This document shows positions 1 to 9,952 of a stretch of 64,000 bases of DNA, in pieces (position 1 is the stretch's first letter; every line of letters starts with the position of its first letter). This stretch comes from Roseiarcus sp963780825 (lineage in GTDB: Bacteria > Pseudomonadota > Alphaproteobacteria > Rhizobiales > Beijerinckiaceae). The notes below the pieces were generated by a model. That model had not been told where the DNA came from. It saw nothing but the letters and a program-made list of their open reading frames with translations, and searched no databases. A program made the translations under genes and the position numbers. Where the stretch lies: the NCBI GenBank assembly GCA_963780825.1, contig CAWADL010000012.1:310001-374000 (forward strand), in the 5' to 3' direction.

Positions 1-3000
1 GACCAGCGTTGCGCTGACATGATTGGCGAGTTCGGACAAAGCGTCCGTCAACGATCGCGAACGCTTGTCGAGCGTCGCGGCGACTTCCGCCGACTTCTCC
101 TCGATGCCGCGCGTGATGGCGCTGCCGCCCTCGCTCAAAGCCTTCGCGGCTTCGATCGTATTCCTGCGCCAGCATCTGTTCGAGCGCGCGGCCTCGCGAC
201 GGCGAGGCCTTCGTCGATCTTTTGCGCGAGGCCTTCGAGCGCCGCGGAAAGCTCGCGCAACCGATCGCTGGACTTCGCGTCGACCGTCTCCAGACCGGAG
301 GCGAACAAGGCCGCGAAGTCGTCGTGGCGCTTGCCGATCCGCTCGTCGAGTTCGCCGCCGCGGTGGATGACGGTGTCCTCGATCGCCGAGAGCTTGCTCT
401 CGATCAACCCGGAGAGCGCCTGCACTTCGGCTTCGATGCGGGCGACCGTGTCGCGCCCGCTGACGGCGACGGCCGCCTCGAACTTGTCCATGCCGCGACG
501 CAGCGCGCCGTCGATCGCCGAGGCGTGGCCGGCGATGGCGCCCTCGATCGTCGCCTGGTGTCCAGCGGCGGCGAGCGCGAATGCGTCGACGCCGACGTTG
601 GTTGCTTCTTCGATGCTGGCGCGATGCAGCGCGACCGAGGACACGAAGTCGGCGACACGGCCCTTCGCGGTCGTGTCGAAGGCTTGGTTGTGCTCGCTGA
701 GCCGCTGGCCAAGCTCGTTGACGCTGTCGCGTGCGGTCGTCTCGAAATGTCGGCTGTGGGCGTCGAGCGCGCCGTCGAATTCGCCCAGATGCTGTCGCGC
801 GGCGCTGGCGAACGCGTCGACCCCGGCGACCGTCGCCTCCTCGATGCGGGCGCGGTGCCCCGCGACCGTAGAATTCGAAATCGCCGAGACGCGCCCTCGC
901 GGCCGCGTCGAAGGTTTCGTTGTGCTCGCCGAGCCGTTGGTTGAGCTCGCCCACGGTTTGCCGCGCGGTCGTCTCGAATTGGCGGCCGTGGACGCCAATG
1001 GCGTCGTCGTAGGCGCCGAGATGCTGCTGCGCGGCGCTGGCGAATGCGTTGACGCCGGCCGCCGTCGCTTCCTCAACGCGGGCCCGGTGGGACGCGACTG
1101 TGGTTTCGAAATCGCTGAGACGCGCCTGCCCAGTGCTCTCGAATGCCGTGGTGTGATCGTTGAGCCGCCGACCGAGTTCGCCGACGCTTTCACGCGCGGT
1201 CGTGTCGAAACGCGAGCTGTGGACGCTGAGCGCATCGTCGAAGGCGCGGAGGTGTTGTTGTGAGGCGTTCGCGAAAGCCGCAGCGCCGGCGAGGGTCGCC
1301 TCTTCGATATGGGTCCGGTGGCCCGCAACCGCGGACTCGAAATCGCCGAGACGCGCGTTTGCGGCCGCGTCGAACGCTTCGTTGTGTTCGCCAAGCCGTC
1401 GGCCGAGTTCGCCAACGGTTTCGCGCGATGTGGCGTCGAACAGTTGGTTGTGCGCGCCGATGGCGTCATCGAAGGCGCCAAGATGCTGTTGCGCGGCGGC
1501 CTCGAAGGCGCCGATGCGCTGCTGCGCGATCGCGTCGAACGACGCGCCATGTTCACCGAGGCGCCGATCCATCGCGGCGACGCTGTCGCGCGCGGTCGTC
1601 TCGAACCGTTGGCCGTGCGTGCTGAGGCTGTCGTCGAATGCGCCGAGATGTTGCTGAGCGGCGCTCTCGAAGGCGCCGACGCGCGTTTGCGCGATGGCGT
1701 CGAACAACTCGTTGTGGTCCGCGAGGCGTCGCTCCAAGTCGGAGAGATTGTCGCGGGCCGTCGCGTCGAACCGCTGGGCATGTGTGCTGAGCGCGTCGTC
1801 GAATGCGCCGAGATGTTGCTGCGCAGCGGTCTCGAAGCCGCCGACGCGGGCTTGCGCAACCGCGTCGAATGACTCGCTGTGCGTCGCAAGGCGTCGCTCC
1901 AGCGCAGCGACATTGTCGCGGGCCGTCGCGTCGAAGCGCTGGCCGTGGGTGCTGAACGCATCGTCGAAGGCGCCGAGGTGCTGCTGCGCGGCGCTCTCGA
2001 AGGCGCCGACACGCGACCGCGCGATGGCGTCGAACAACTCGCCGTGCTCGGCGAGGCGCTGCTCCATCGCCGCGACATTTTCCCGCGCCGTCGTCTCGAA
2101 CTGCCGCCCATGTGAGCCGAGCGTGTCGTCGAAGGCGCCGATATGGCGCTGCGCCGCAACCTCGAAGGCGTCGCGGTGCTCGGCGAGCCGGCCGTCAATG
2201 TGATCGAAGCGCTGCCGCGCGGCGGCGTCAATTCTGGCGGTGTGCTCGCCGACAAATTCCTCGAAAGCGTCGCGATGCTCAGCGAGCCGGCCATCGATGT
2301 GATCGAAACGCTGCTGTGCGGCGGCGTCGATCCGCGCGGTGTGATCAACGATCGCCTTCTCGAAGGCGCCGAGGCGTTGATCCGCGGATTCTTCAAGACG
2401 CGCGCGATGCATATCGACGGATTCGTCGAACGCGCCAAGGCGACGCTCGGCGACGGCTTCGAACGCGTCGTTATGAGCCGCCAGGCGCTCGTCGTACTGC
2501 CCGAAGCGTTGACGCGCGATGTCGTCGAAACGCTCGGCGTGATGCGCCAGCCGTTCATCGATCTCCGCGCGCCGGCTGCCGAGGATCGCGTCGAGCAACT
2601 CGACCTGAGCGGCAATGTTCTCCTTGAGCGCTTCGGCGTGGACGCCGATGCGCTCGACGGCGGTGTCGCCGCCGGTTCCAACCAACGCTTGCAGCGCGTC
2701 GAGTTGCTCGCCGAACACACCGGTCTGTTGCGCGAGCGTCTGCACCAGCGCCGAGCCGCGGCCGTCGATCGCATCTTCCAACGCGCTGACGCGCTGGGCG
2801 AGCATCGCCTCCAGCCCTTCGCCGCTGGTTGAAACCAACGCAGCGGCATTGTTGGCGGTTGAGCCGAACGTCTCGCTCGCTACCCTGACAATATCGCTCC
2901 AGCGGGCGAGTGCGGCGCGGGCTTCGCTCTCAAACAACTCGGCGGCGCTGAGCCCCTGAGTGTCGATCGCAGCGGTCGCCATCCGCGCCGCCGCCTCGAT

Positions 3001-6000
3001 GCGGCCGCCGACGTCCTTCGCCGAGGCTTCGATCGCCGCGGCGAGATCTCCGCGGCGGCGGTCGAACTCGTCGATGAACTGGGTGCGCGCCTCTTCGAAA
3101 GCCGCGCGCGCAACGTCCGTGCGCTCAACCAGGCGCGCCGAAAGATGATTGGTGACCGCGCCGATGACGTCTTCGAGCGCCTGGCCGCGTACAACCACGG
3201 TTTCGTGCAGCCGGTCGGCGGCTTCGTTGAGGCCGGTGACCAGCGCCTCGCCGCGGTCGCCGAGCGAAGTCTCCAGCGCGCCGCGCAACTCTTCTATGCG
3301 GTCGACGAGATGCTGGCTTGCCTGTGACCAGGCGTCGCCAATGCTCTTGCTCGGAATTCTTGAGCCGGAGTCGCGACCGTCTCGCCTTCCTCGCGGATGG
3401 CTTGCGCGGCTTGGGCCGCCGAGGCCGCAAGCCGAACAATCAACTCCGTATGACGTTCGTCGAATTCGGCGCCAATGCGCGCATGCGCGTCGGAAACGCC
3501 GGCCGAAAGCGCCTCGCCCTGGCTCCTCAGCGCGTCCAGCGAACGCCGCGCGCTATCCTCGATCCGCTTGGCGACGCCGAGCCCGAGCGCCTCGTGTTCG
3601 GCGGCGACCGAGCGATGCGTATCGGAGAGACGTCCGACGACCTCGTCGGCATGGCGCGCCAGAGCTTCGCTGGCTTGTTTCGAGCCGCGGCCGAAGGATT
3701 CGATCAAGTCCAGGCGGCGAGCTTCGAGCTCGCGCGCGACGTTCTCGTGCATCTCGGCGATCTGGTCGGCGGAAGCCGCGAGCTTGCCGAGCAACTCGCG
3801 ATGGCGATCGTCGAATTCATCACCGACCCGGCCGTGCGCCTCGGAAACGCCGGCGGCCAGCGCCTCGCCTTGCGCCTTCAGCGCGTCGAGCGAACGGCGC
3901 GCGCTTTCCTCAATTCGCGCTGCGACGCCGAGGCCGAGCGCCTCATGCTCTTCGGCGACCGTGCGGTGAGCGTCAGAGAGCCGCGATGCGACCTCGTCGG
4001 CGTGCCGCGCAAGTTGCTCGCTTGCCTGTTTCGAACTGCGGTCCAACGCATCAACCAGCCCAAGACGGCGGTCTTCGAGATTTCGCGTGACATTGTCATG
4101 GGTCTCGGTGATCCGAGCCACCGTTGCGTCGGCTTGCGTCTCCAGCGCGAGCGAGGTGGAGACACTCGCATCGGCGAGCTTCTCCATCAGACTTTCGGCG
4201 CGGGAATCAAACGTATCGGCGATCATGCGATGCGCGTCGGCCACACGCGCTGTCGCGTCATCGGTGCGCCCTGTGATCGCAGCCGCTGCGCGGCTTGCGC
4301 TGTCCTCGAAAGTTCGGACGAGTTCTTCGACGCGCAAGTCCACGTCGCGCGACACCGTCTCGTGGGTTTCCGCGACGCGGGCGGCGGCGGCCTCGGCGCG
4401 CGCGCCAACAAGGTCGACCACACGGTCGCCTCCGGCTTCCAGAGTCTGCAACAAGCCGGTGACGCGCGTGTCGAACTCGTGCGCAGCCGCTTCGTTGGTC
4501 ATGGCGATGCGGGCGACGGCGGAATCGGCTCTATCAGATAGCGCGCCGAGCACCTTCTGATGATGGGTTTCCGAATTCTCGACGAGCGATTCGATTTTGG
4601 CGTCGAACTCGCCGACGGCCCGATCGTAGGCCTCGGCCAAAGTCGCCGCGGCCAAGGCGGCGCGTGCGCCGAGCTGGTCGACAGCGCCCGCCGAGCCCTC
4701 TAGCGAGGACGTGAGACGCGCTAGCAGCGTCGCGTGGCGCACCTCGAACTCGCCGCTGACGCGCTCGTGCGCTTCGGCGACGCTCTCGGCGTAACGCTCG
4801 CTTTCCGAACGTAGCGTCTCGACAGAAGCGCGAGCCACGGCCTCCAAGCGTTCGATGACGCTCACGCCCAGATCCTGCTGCTCGCGCTGCAGCGCCTGAT
4901 GCGCATCGGTGACGCGCGTCGCGGCATCCTGCGCGGTCGAGGAAATCATCTCCGACGTTTCCAGCGCGGAATGCTCGAACGCCTGGATGAGATCCTGGCG
5001 ACGCTGATCGAAGTCGCGCACGACGGTTTCGTGGGTTTCGGCGATCCGCGCGACCGTCATCTCCGCGTGGGTTTCGAGCGCCACCGACGTCGAGGCGGTC
5101 GCCTCGGCGAGGCGCGCCATCAGGTTTTCCGACTTGGCCTCGAAGGCCCCGGAAATGGCGTCGTGCGAGTTGGTCACCATAGTAGCGGCCGCGTCGGCGC
5201 GGTCGCCGATCGAGCGCACTGCATTCTCCGCGCTGGTGTCCAGCGCAGCAATCAACGCGCCGACGCGCTCGTCGAATTCGCGGGCGACAACTTCATGGGT
5301 TTGCGACATGCGGCCCAAAGTCGTCGCGCTGCTGGCGTCGATAGCGGCCACCGCGTCTCGGCTCGACTGTGTCACCGCATCGACGAGTGCAGTGGCTCGA
5401 GCATCGAACGTGCCCGATACGTCCTCATGGGCGCGCGTGACGGCGCTTGCGACATAATCCGCCTGCTGCTGCAAGGCGTCCACGGCGCCGCGGCTGCTCT
5501 GCTCCAAACGATCGACCAACCGGTCGCCGTGTTCGCCAAAATCCTGGCCGAGGGCGAGCGTGACTTCCTCCAGCCTCGCGGCGATCGCGTCGCCGTGCCC
5601 ACGAAAGGCGTCAACTGTCGCCGTCCCGCTGGCGGCGAGGCGCTCGTTGATCTCTAAGCTGGCGGCGGCAATGGCTTCGTTGGTGGCGTGCGCGGCGGTC
5701 TCCAACTGAACGACGATCCCGAGGCCCTCGCTGCGGATCGAAGTGGCAACCCGCTCGGAGGAATTCGTTCAGGCTGCGAGCGGCATCCCGCTGAATTTTG
5801 CCGATGTCGCCAACGAGAACTCTCGCCGCGCTCGCGAAGCGCGCTTTCGAGCCGCTCTGCGCTTTCGATCAGCTGCGCAGCTGACAGCTCCGAGGCGGTA
5901 GTCACCTTGTGAGCGATTTCCTCCGCCGCGCCGCCCATGCGCTCGACGCCGGCGGCGCTCGCGCGCTCGACCGTATTGGCGAATTGCTCCGAAGAGGCGC

Positions 6001-7018
6001 CGAAAGTGGCGCCGGCGGCCTGGCCGATGTCGCCGATTTGCAGCGCGATCCGCTGGCCAATCGATTCCAGATCCCGCGCGGCGTTCTGATGCGCCTCGCC
6101 TAAAGCGGTGCGGACCGACGCCCCGTTGGCGACGATCAATTCGCGCTGATCGGCGAGTTCGGCGATCAGCGTGCGCAGGCGCCGTTCGTGTTCGCCCGAA
6201 GAGCGCTCCAGCGCGGCGATTTCCTCGCGCACCAGCAACTCGAGTTCGCTGGCGCGCTTGAACGCGCGTTCGACGCCGTCGCCCATCGTGGAGACTTCGC
6301 GGCGAATGGCTTGCGCAAGCGTCGAGAACTGTTCGCCCGCAACCGCCTCGGGCTCGGCCAAGCGCACCGCCACATGGGCGATGGAGGCGGCGGATTGCCG
6401 CAACTCTTGCAGGCGGCGGGTCAAGGCCGCGAAGCCGAACATGATAATAATGGGCGCCAGCGCGCAAAGCGCGAACAGCACCGTCTCCGGCCGCAAGATC
6501 AGCGCGGTGTTGCTGATATATTCTGGCCGGCGCTGATACCCGTAATAGCCGCACAAGCCGCACCAGACGAGCGACGCCACGGCCGCAAGTAAGAAGGGCA
6601 TGGCGCTTGGCCGTTTGATTTGCAGCGCTTGCACGATGGGGCCCGCCGCGGCGCGGTCGTCGTTCGCGGCCTGCTCCTTGGCGAGCACGCGCGCGTCGTT
6701 CGCCTCGTTGCCGCGCGCCGGCTTTTCATCGCGCCTCGGTCGGCTAGGCCCCGATGCGCCGAGCTTCTGCGGGCTCGGCGGCTTCAACGCGGCGGGCGGC
6801 GGGGGCGCTTCGGCGACGGGCTCGGATTTTGCAGGCTCCGGTTCGGGCGCAGCCAAGACTTCGGCCTTGTCTTCCAGCGGCGCAGAGGGAGCGTCGGGCG
6901 CGTCGGTCGGCTTGACCGGGGGCGGCGCGGCGCCCGGCTCGAGGCCGAGGTTGAGCGCGTCCTCGATCGCGAGCATGGCTTGGGATACGGGATCCGAAGC
7001 CGGTTTTTGTTGCGCCAT
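1..7018 (-). CDS. gpr: Giant two-TM hendecad-repeat protein, GPR (growth pole ring)-like; 3' end outside window
   Basis: About 2,340 codons lie in the window and the stop is beyond base 1. The start ATG (7016-7018) follows an AAAGGCGGA-type ribosome site. Residues 1-135 are Pro/Ala-rich and acidic; TM helices lie at about 139-161 and 179-199. Everything after is alpha-helical, Ala/Glu/Arg-rich, built of 11-residue units, and lacks Cys. Known family: Agrobacterium GPR, a roughly 2,100-residue apolipoprotein-like membrane protein that organises the growing pole; size, N-terminal TM pair and repeat type match. Neighbour: divergent Hpt gene. The frame breaks near 5817, 5761, 3354, 871 and 165-195; paralogous repeats show which frame is right, so these look like sequence errors. 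Long plus-strand ORFs here are shadows. Alternatives are other rhizobial apolipoprotein-domain or 'kinesin-like' annotations of the same family. Orthology is inferred from architecture. Confidence 0.75.
600..2110 (-). repeat. 55- and 77-codon supra-repeats made of 11-residue units inside the GPR-like gene
   Basis: The translated minus strand repeats every 11 residues, most units ending in F-D/E-x or similar. Near 1270-2110 the units group in fives (55 codons, 165 bp): the DNA motif around 1483 recurs near 1648, 1813 and 1978. Near 600-1270 they group in sevens (77 codons, 231 bp): the motif around 873 recurs near 1105 and 1337. The two extra units in the longer form carry an IEEAT-type segment. 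The pattern suits hendecad coiled coil or apolipoprotein-type amphipathic helix. Confidence 0.8.
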
Positions 7019-7356
7019 TTCGTCCGCCTTTAATTCTCTTGGCTCCGCGCGCGCACTTTTTGCGAGCGCAAGCGCGGAACTTTGCTTTCTGGGGCGCCGC
7101 ACAAGGCGGCCCTCGCGCGTCCCCATTCCCGCGCGCACGCTGCTGGCCTCGCGGCGCGTTTAGAACGGGTTAACCAAATGCAGTTTACCCGCGCCTCGGC
7201 GCCAATGAAACCGGAACCCCGACCCGACTTTAAAACGTCGTTAACGTTCATGTCGCCATATTCTACGCTTATGCCGCGAGTCTAGGGCGAAACTGGACAG
7301 GCTTGCCAAAGAATTCACCGCAAAATCAAGTCTAGCCGAGGCCGGAGACTAGCCGC
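7019..7356. promoter_or_regulatory. Divergent promoter region between GPR-like gene and Hpt gene
   Basis: This 338-bp region is more AT-rich than its surroundings and holds no gene. It carries a full CtrA box (7230-7245), a TTAACC half-site at 7170-7175 and a GANTC site (GAGTC) near 7278. Both flanking genes read outward from it. Confidence 0.6.
7230..7245. promoter_or_regulatory. CtrA box TTAA-N7-TTAAC
   Basis: Bases 7230-7233 are TTAA and 7241-7245 are TTAAC, with exactly seven bases between: a perfect match to the alphaproteobacterial CtrA consensus. It lies 212 bp upstream of the GPR-like start and 112 bp upstream of the Hpt gene. Control by CtrA is inferred from the match only. Confidence 0.7.
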
Positions 7357-7755
7357 ATGCTCGCCGCCGCAAGCCGCAATCAAGCTTTTGCAAACGTAAT
7401 GGATCAGGGTTGTGTTGGGCCGGATGGCGAGCGTGCGATCGACCTGGTTCACCTGGCGCGGCAAACCGACGGCGACGACGCACTCGAAGCCGAATTGCTT
7501 ATTATGTTCGACGGCCAAGCCGAAAAACTTGCTGAGCGAGTGAAAATAGCCGAATTGCCGCGCCGGGCGCGCGCGGACATCGCGCATCGGCTGAAGGGCT
7601 CGGCGCTGGCGATCGGCGCCTTCGCCGTCGCGCGCGCCGCGAGCAGCCTGGAGGAGGCCTTCGAGCGCGAAGGGGCGGAGCCCGAGGCGGAGATAGCGGC
7701 GCTGGCCGAGGCGGTAGCGACCGCTCGGAGCGCTATCGCCCGGCTGATGAGCTGA
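7357..7755 (+). CDS. Hpt-domain phosphotransfer protein
   Basis: The protein has 132 residues. The HRLKGSA motif with His77 is the classic phospho-accepting site of histidine phosphotransfer domains, set in a run of amphipathic helices (about 40-130). No kinase or receiver domain is attached, so it would shuttle phosphate between separate two-component partners in the cytoplasm. It is divergent from the GPR-like gene and shares its CtrA-box promoter region, which suggests a cell-cycle or polarity role. The partners are not in the window. The first 30 residues are less conserved in look and a later start is possible. Confidence 0.8.
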   Translation: MLAAASRNQAFANVMDQGCVGPDGERAIDLVHLARQTDGDDALEAELLIMFDGQAEKLAERVKIAELPRRARADIAHRLKGSALAIGAFAVARAASSLEEAFEREGAEPEAEIAALAEAVATARSAIARLMS

Positions 7756-7849
7756 GCCGCAGCGCAAAATCCGCTCTTCCCCAGCGCCGCTGAGCCCATT
7801 ATGTAGCCGCCAATAGTTATGACGGCACAGTGGGGCAAAGCGGATCGCA

Positions 7850-8170
7850 ATGACGAAAATCACCTACAAGGACGCCGCTGGAGCGTCGCGCACGGCTGAC
7901 GCGCAGGACGGGTCGACGGTGATGGAAACCGCCATCCGCAACGCCATCCCCGGCATCGAGGCCGAATGCGGCGGCGCCTGCGCCTGCGCCACCTGCCATG
8001 TCTATGTCGACGACGCCTGGACGGACATCGTCGGCAAGCCCTCGCAGATGGAAGAGGACATGCTTGATTTCGCCTTCGAGGTGCGTCCGACCTCCAGGCT
8101 ATCGTGCCAGATCAAGGTCGCGCCCAACCTTGACGGACTTGTGGTGACGACGCCGGCGAAGCAAGGCTGA
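7850..8170 (+). CDS. [2Fe-2S] ferredoxin, adrenodoxin type
   Basis: The protein is 106 residues, standard for the family. The cluster ligands are Cys40, Cys46, Cys49 and Cys86 (C-x5-C-x2-C ... C), with an extra Cys44 inside the loop; ACATCH and LSCQI are typical of adrenodoxin/putidaredoxin-type ferredoxins. It carries single electrons in the cytoplasm to an oxygenase, to Fe-S assembly or to a biosynthetic enzyme. The stop is only 5 bp from the next gene, a ferredoxin-NADP reductase, so the two most likely form one NADPH-to-ferredoxin chain. The terminal acceptor is not in the window. Confidence 0.93.
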   Translation: MTKITYKDAAGASRTADAQDGSTVMETAIRNAIPGIEAECGGACACATCHVYVDDAWTDIVGKPSQMEEDMLDFAFEVRPTSRLSCQIKVAPNLDGLVVTTPAKQG

Positions 8171-8175
8171 ACACG

Positions 8176-9225
8176 ATGACAGAGAGATTTGAAACCGACG
8201 TCGCCATTGTCGGCGCCGGCCCGGCAGGGCTGTTCGCGGTGTTCGAGCTCGGGCTACTCGACATCAAGTGCCACCTCGTCGACATCTTGTCGAAGCCCGG
8301 CGGCCAGTGCGCGGAACTCTATCCGGAGAAGCCGATCTACGACATTCCGGGCTTCCCCGAAGTTTCGGCTCAGGGGCTGGTCGACAATCTGATCAAGCAG
8401 ATCCAGCCGTTCCATCCGACCTTCAGCATGGGCGAGATGGTCGAGCAGGTCGAGACTTTGGGCACGGCCGAGCATCCCAAGTTTCGCATTGTTACTGATG
8501 CGGGGACGGAGATCGTCGCCAAATGCATCATCGTGGCGGCGGGCGGCGGCTCGTTCATGCCGAAAAAGCCGCCGATCCCTGAGATCGAGGCTTACGAGGG
8601 CAAGAGCGTCTTCTACGCCGTGCGCAAGGTCGAGCAGTTTCGCGGACGCCGGGTGACGATCGTCGGCGGCGGCGATTCCGCGCTCGACTGGGTGCTGAAC
8701 CTGCATCCGGTGGCCGAGCGCATCACGCTGATCCACCGCCGCGACGCCTTCCGCGCCGCGCCGCATTCGGTCAACGCGATGCGGGAACTCGTTGCTGCTG
8801 GGCAGATGGATTTCCTGCTCGGGCAGGTGTCCGGTCTAAAAGGAGAGGACCGCCAGCTTTCCGCACTCGTCGTGCGCAAGGAGACAGGCGAGTCAGTAGA
8901 TGTTCAGACCGACGACTTGCTGCCGTTCTTCGGGCTCACGATGAAGCTCGGGCCGATCGCCGGCTGGGGGCTCGATCTGCATGAGAACCTGATCCCGGCC
9001 GATACCGAGAAGTTCGAGACGTCGACGCCGGGGATTTTCGCGATCGGCGACATCATCACCTATCCCGGCAAGTTGAAGCTGATCCTGTCGGGCTTCCACG
9101 AAGGCGCATTGGCGGCGCAGAAGATCCACCGCTACGTCTATCCGGAGAAGCGGTCTGGTGTTCCAGTACACGACGTCGTCGACGAGCTTGCAGAAGAAGC
9201 TTGGGGTGGGGTGAGGGGGAAGTAA
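8176..9225 (+). CDS. Ferredoxin--NADP(+) reductase, thioredoxin-reductase-like type
   Basis: This 349-residue flavoprotein has an FAD-binding GAGPAG near residue 13, a second Rossmann motif GGGDSALDW near 163 for NADPH, and the C-terminal FAD motif GIFAIGD near 290. It lacks the CxxC redox pair of thioredoxin reductase, which marks the YumC/TrxR-like ferredoxin reductases. It moves electrons between NADPH and ferredoxin, presumably the one encoded immediately upstream. Length and motifs are complete and the reading frame is unbroken. A paired inverted repeat follows the stop. Confidence 0.93.
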   Translation: MTERFETDVAIVGAGPAGLFAVFELGLLDIKCHLVDILSKPGGQCAELYPEKPIYDIPGFPEVSAQGLVDNLIKQIQPFHPTFSMGEMVEQVETLGTAEHPKFRIVTDAGTEIVAKCIIVAAGGGSFMPKKPPIPEIEAYEGKSVFYAVRKVEQFRGRRVTIVGGGDSALDWVLNLHPVAERITLIHRRDAFRAAPHSVNAMRELVAAGQMDFLLGQVSGLKGEDRQLSALVVRKETGESVDVQTDDLLPFFGLTMKLGPIAGWGLDLHENLIPADTEKFETSTPGIFAIGDIITYPGKLKLILSGFHEGALAAQKIHRYVYPEKRSGVPVHDVVDELAEEAWGGVRGK

Positions 9226-9249
9226 TCGGGCGCAAGTCCCAGGCGCCTT

Positions 9250-9342
9250 GTAGCCGCGGTCGTTGACCGCGGTCGCGACGTGATCGAATATTTGCTGGAT
9301 AAGTACGCTCACACAAAAACCGCGGTCAACGACCGCGGCTAC
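9250..9342. repeat. Paired inverted repeat, perfect 24-bp arms
   Basis: Arms 9250-9273 and 9319-9342 are perfect reverse complements separated by 45 bp. Each arm is itself palindromic around CCGCGGTC/GACCGCGG. It lies between the convergent reductase and mucR-type genes, so it may act as a transcription stop for both. A related GTAGCCG..GACCGCGG half is seen near 20255-20275. Confidence 0.85.
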
Positions 9343-9382
9343 ATCGGCGCGTGCTTGGCAAATACGTCAATACTAGCCGAGC

Positions 9383-9805
9383 TCACCCCCGCTTGCGGTT
9401 CTGCCCGAGGCCAATCTTTTTCGCGAGTGCGGAGCGTGTCGCCGCGTAATTGGAAGCCACCATCGGATAGTCCGGCGCCAAGTTCCATTTCGCGCGATAC
9501 TGGTCCGGTGTCATGCCGAGCGAAGCCAGATGCCGTTTCAGCGACTTGAACTTGCGCCCGTCGTCCAGGCAGATCAGGTAGTCCGGCGTGATCGACTTAC
9601 GTACCGGCACCGCCGGGGTCAAAACTTCCGGCTCCGCTGCGGCGGTAACACCTGTTCCCCCCGAAATCTTCACAAGAGCTGCGTGAACGGAAGTTATCAG
9701 GCCCGGAAGTTCGGAAACTGGCAACGAGTTGTGGCCGACAAACGCAGATACGACCTCAGCCGCCAGGGCCACATAGTCGCTGGACGGCGAATCACTTGTC
9801 GTCAT
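9383..9805 (-). CDS. Ros/MucR-family transcriptional regulator with degenerate zinc site
   Basis: The protein has 140 residues. The C-terminal half carries the Ros/MucR fold signature KFKSLKRHL followed by MTPDQYRAKW. In classical Ros the zinc ligands are Cys79, Cys82, His92 and His97; here Cys79 and His92 are present, Asp82 replaces the second Cys and the last His is absent. Mesorhizobium Ml proteins are known members that fold without zinc, so DNA binding is still expected. MucR proteins bind AT-rich sites and control surface polysaccharide, motility and cell-cycle genes. The gene is monocistronic, with an AT-rich upstream region (9806-9950). Confidence 0.9.
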   Translation of the reverse strand: MTTSDSPSSDYVALAAEVVSAFVGHNSLPVSELPGLITSVHAALVKISGGTGVTAAAEPEVLTPAVPVRKSITPDYLICLDDGRKFKSLKRHLASLGMTPDQYRAKWNLAPDYPMVASNYAATRSALAKKIGLGQNRKRG

Positions 9806-9952
9806 GACTTTCCCCTAAAGTGGACGTCGCAATTGTACTTATACGATTGCGGGTGTTTAGCAATAGGGCGGAGAGATGATTCGGGGAATCAAATCACAAC
9901 TGCCCTATCCACGATCTCGTAACGCTGCTCATTGTTCAATACTGAGCTTGTT

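Noticed and set aside
135..2849. A 904-residue minus-strand ORF as a separate gene
   Set aside because: Most of it is out of the coding frame (Ser/Arg/Thr-rich). Only its last 230 residues are in the GPR frame.
4573..4578. Every GAATTC as an error site
   Set aside because: Many GAATTC sites (4573, 12278, 19074, 38309, 45309 and others) are in correct frame, so the motif alone does not mark an error.
19..5657. Long plus-strand ORFs opposite the GPR-like gene
   Set aside because: They are Arg/Ser/Ala-rich shadows of the repeat-coding minus strand and show no family features.
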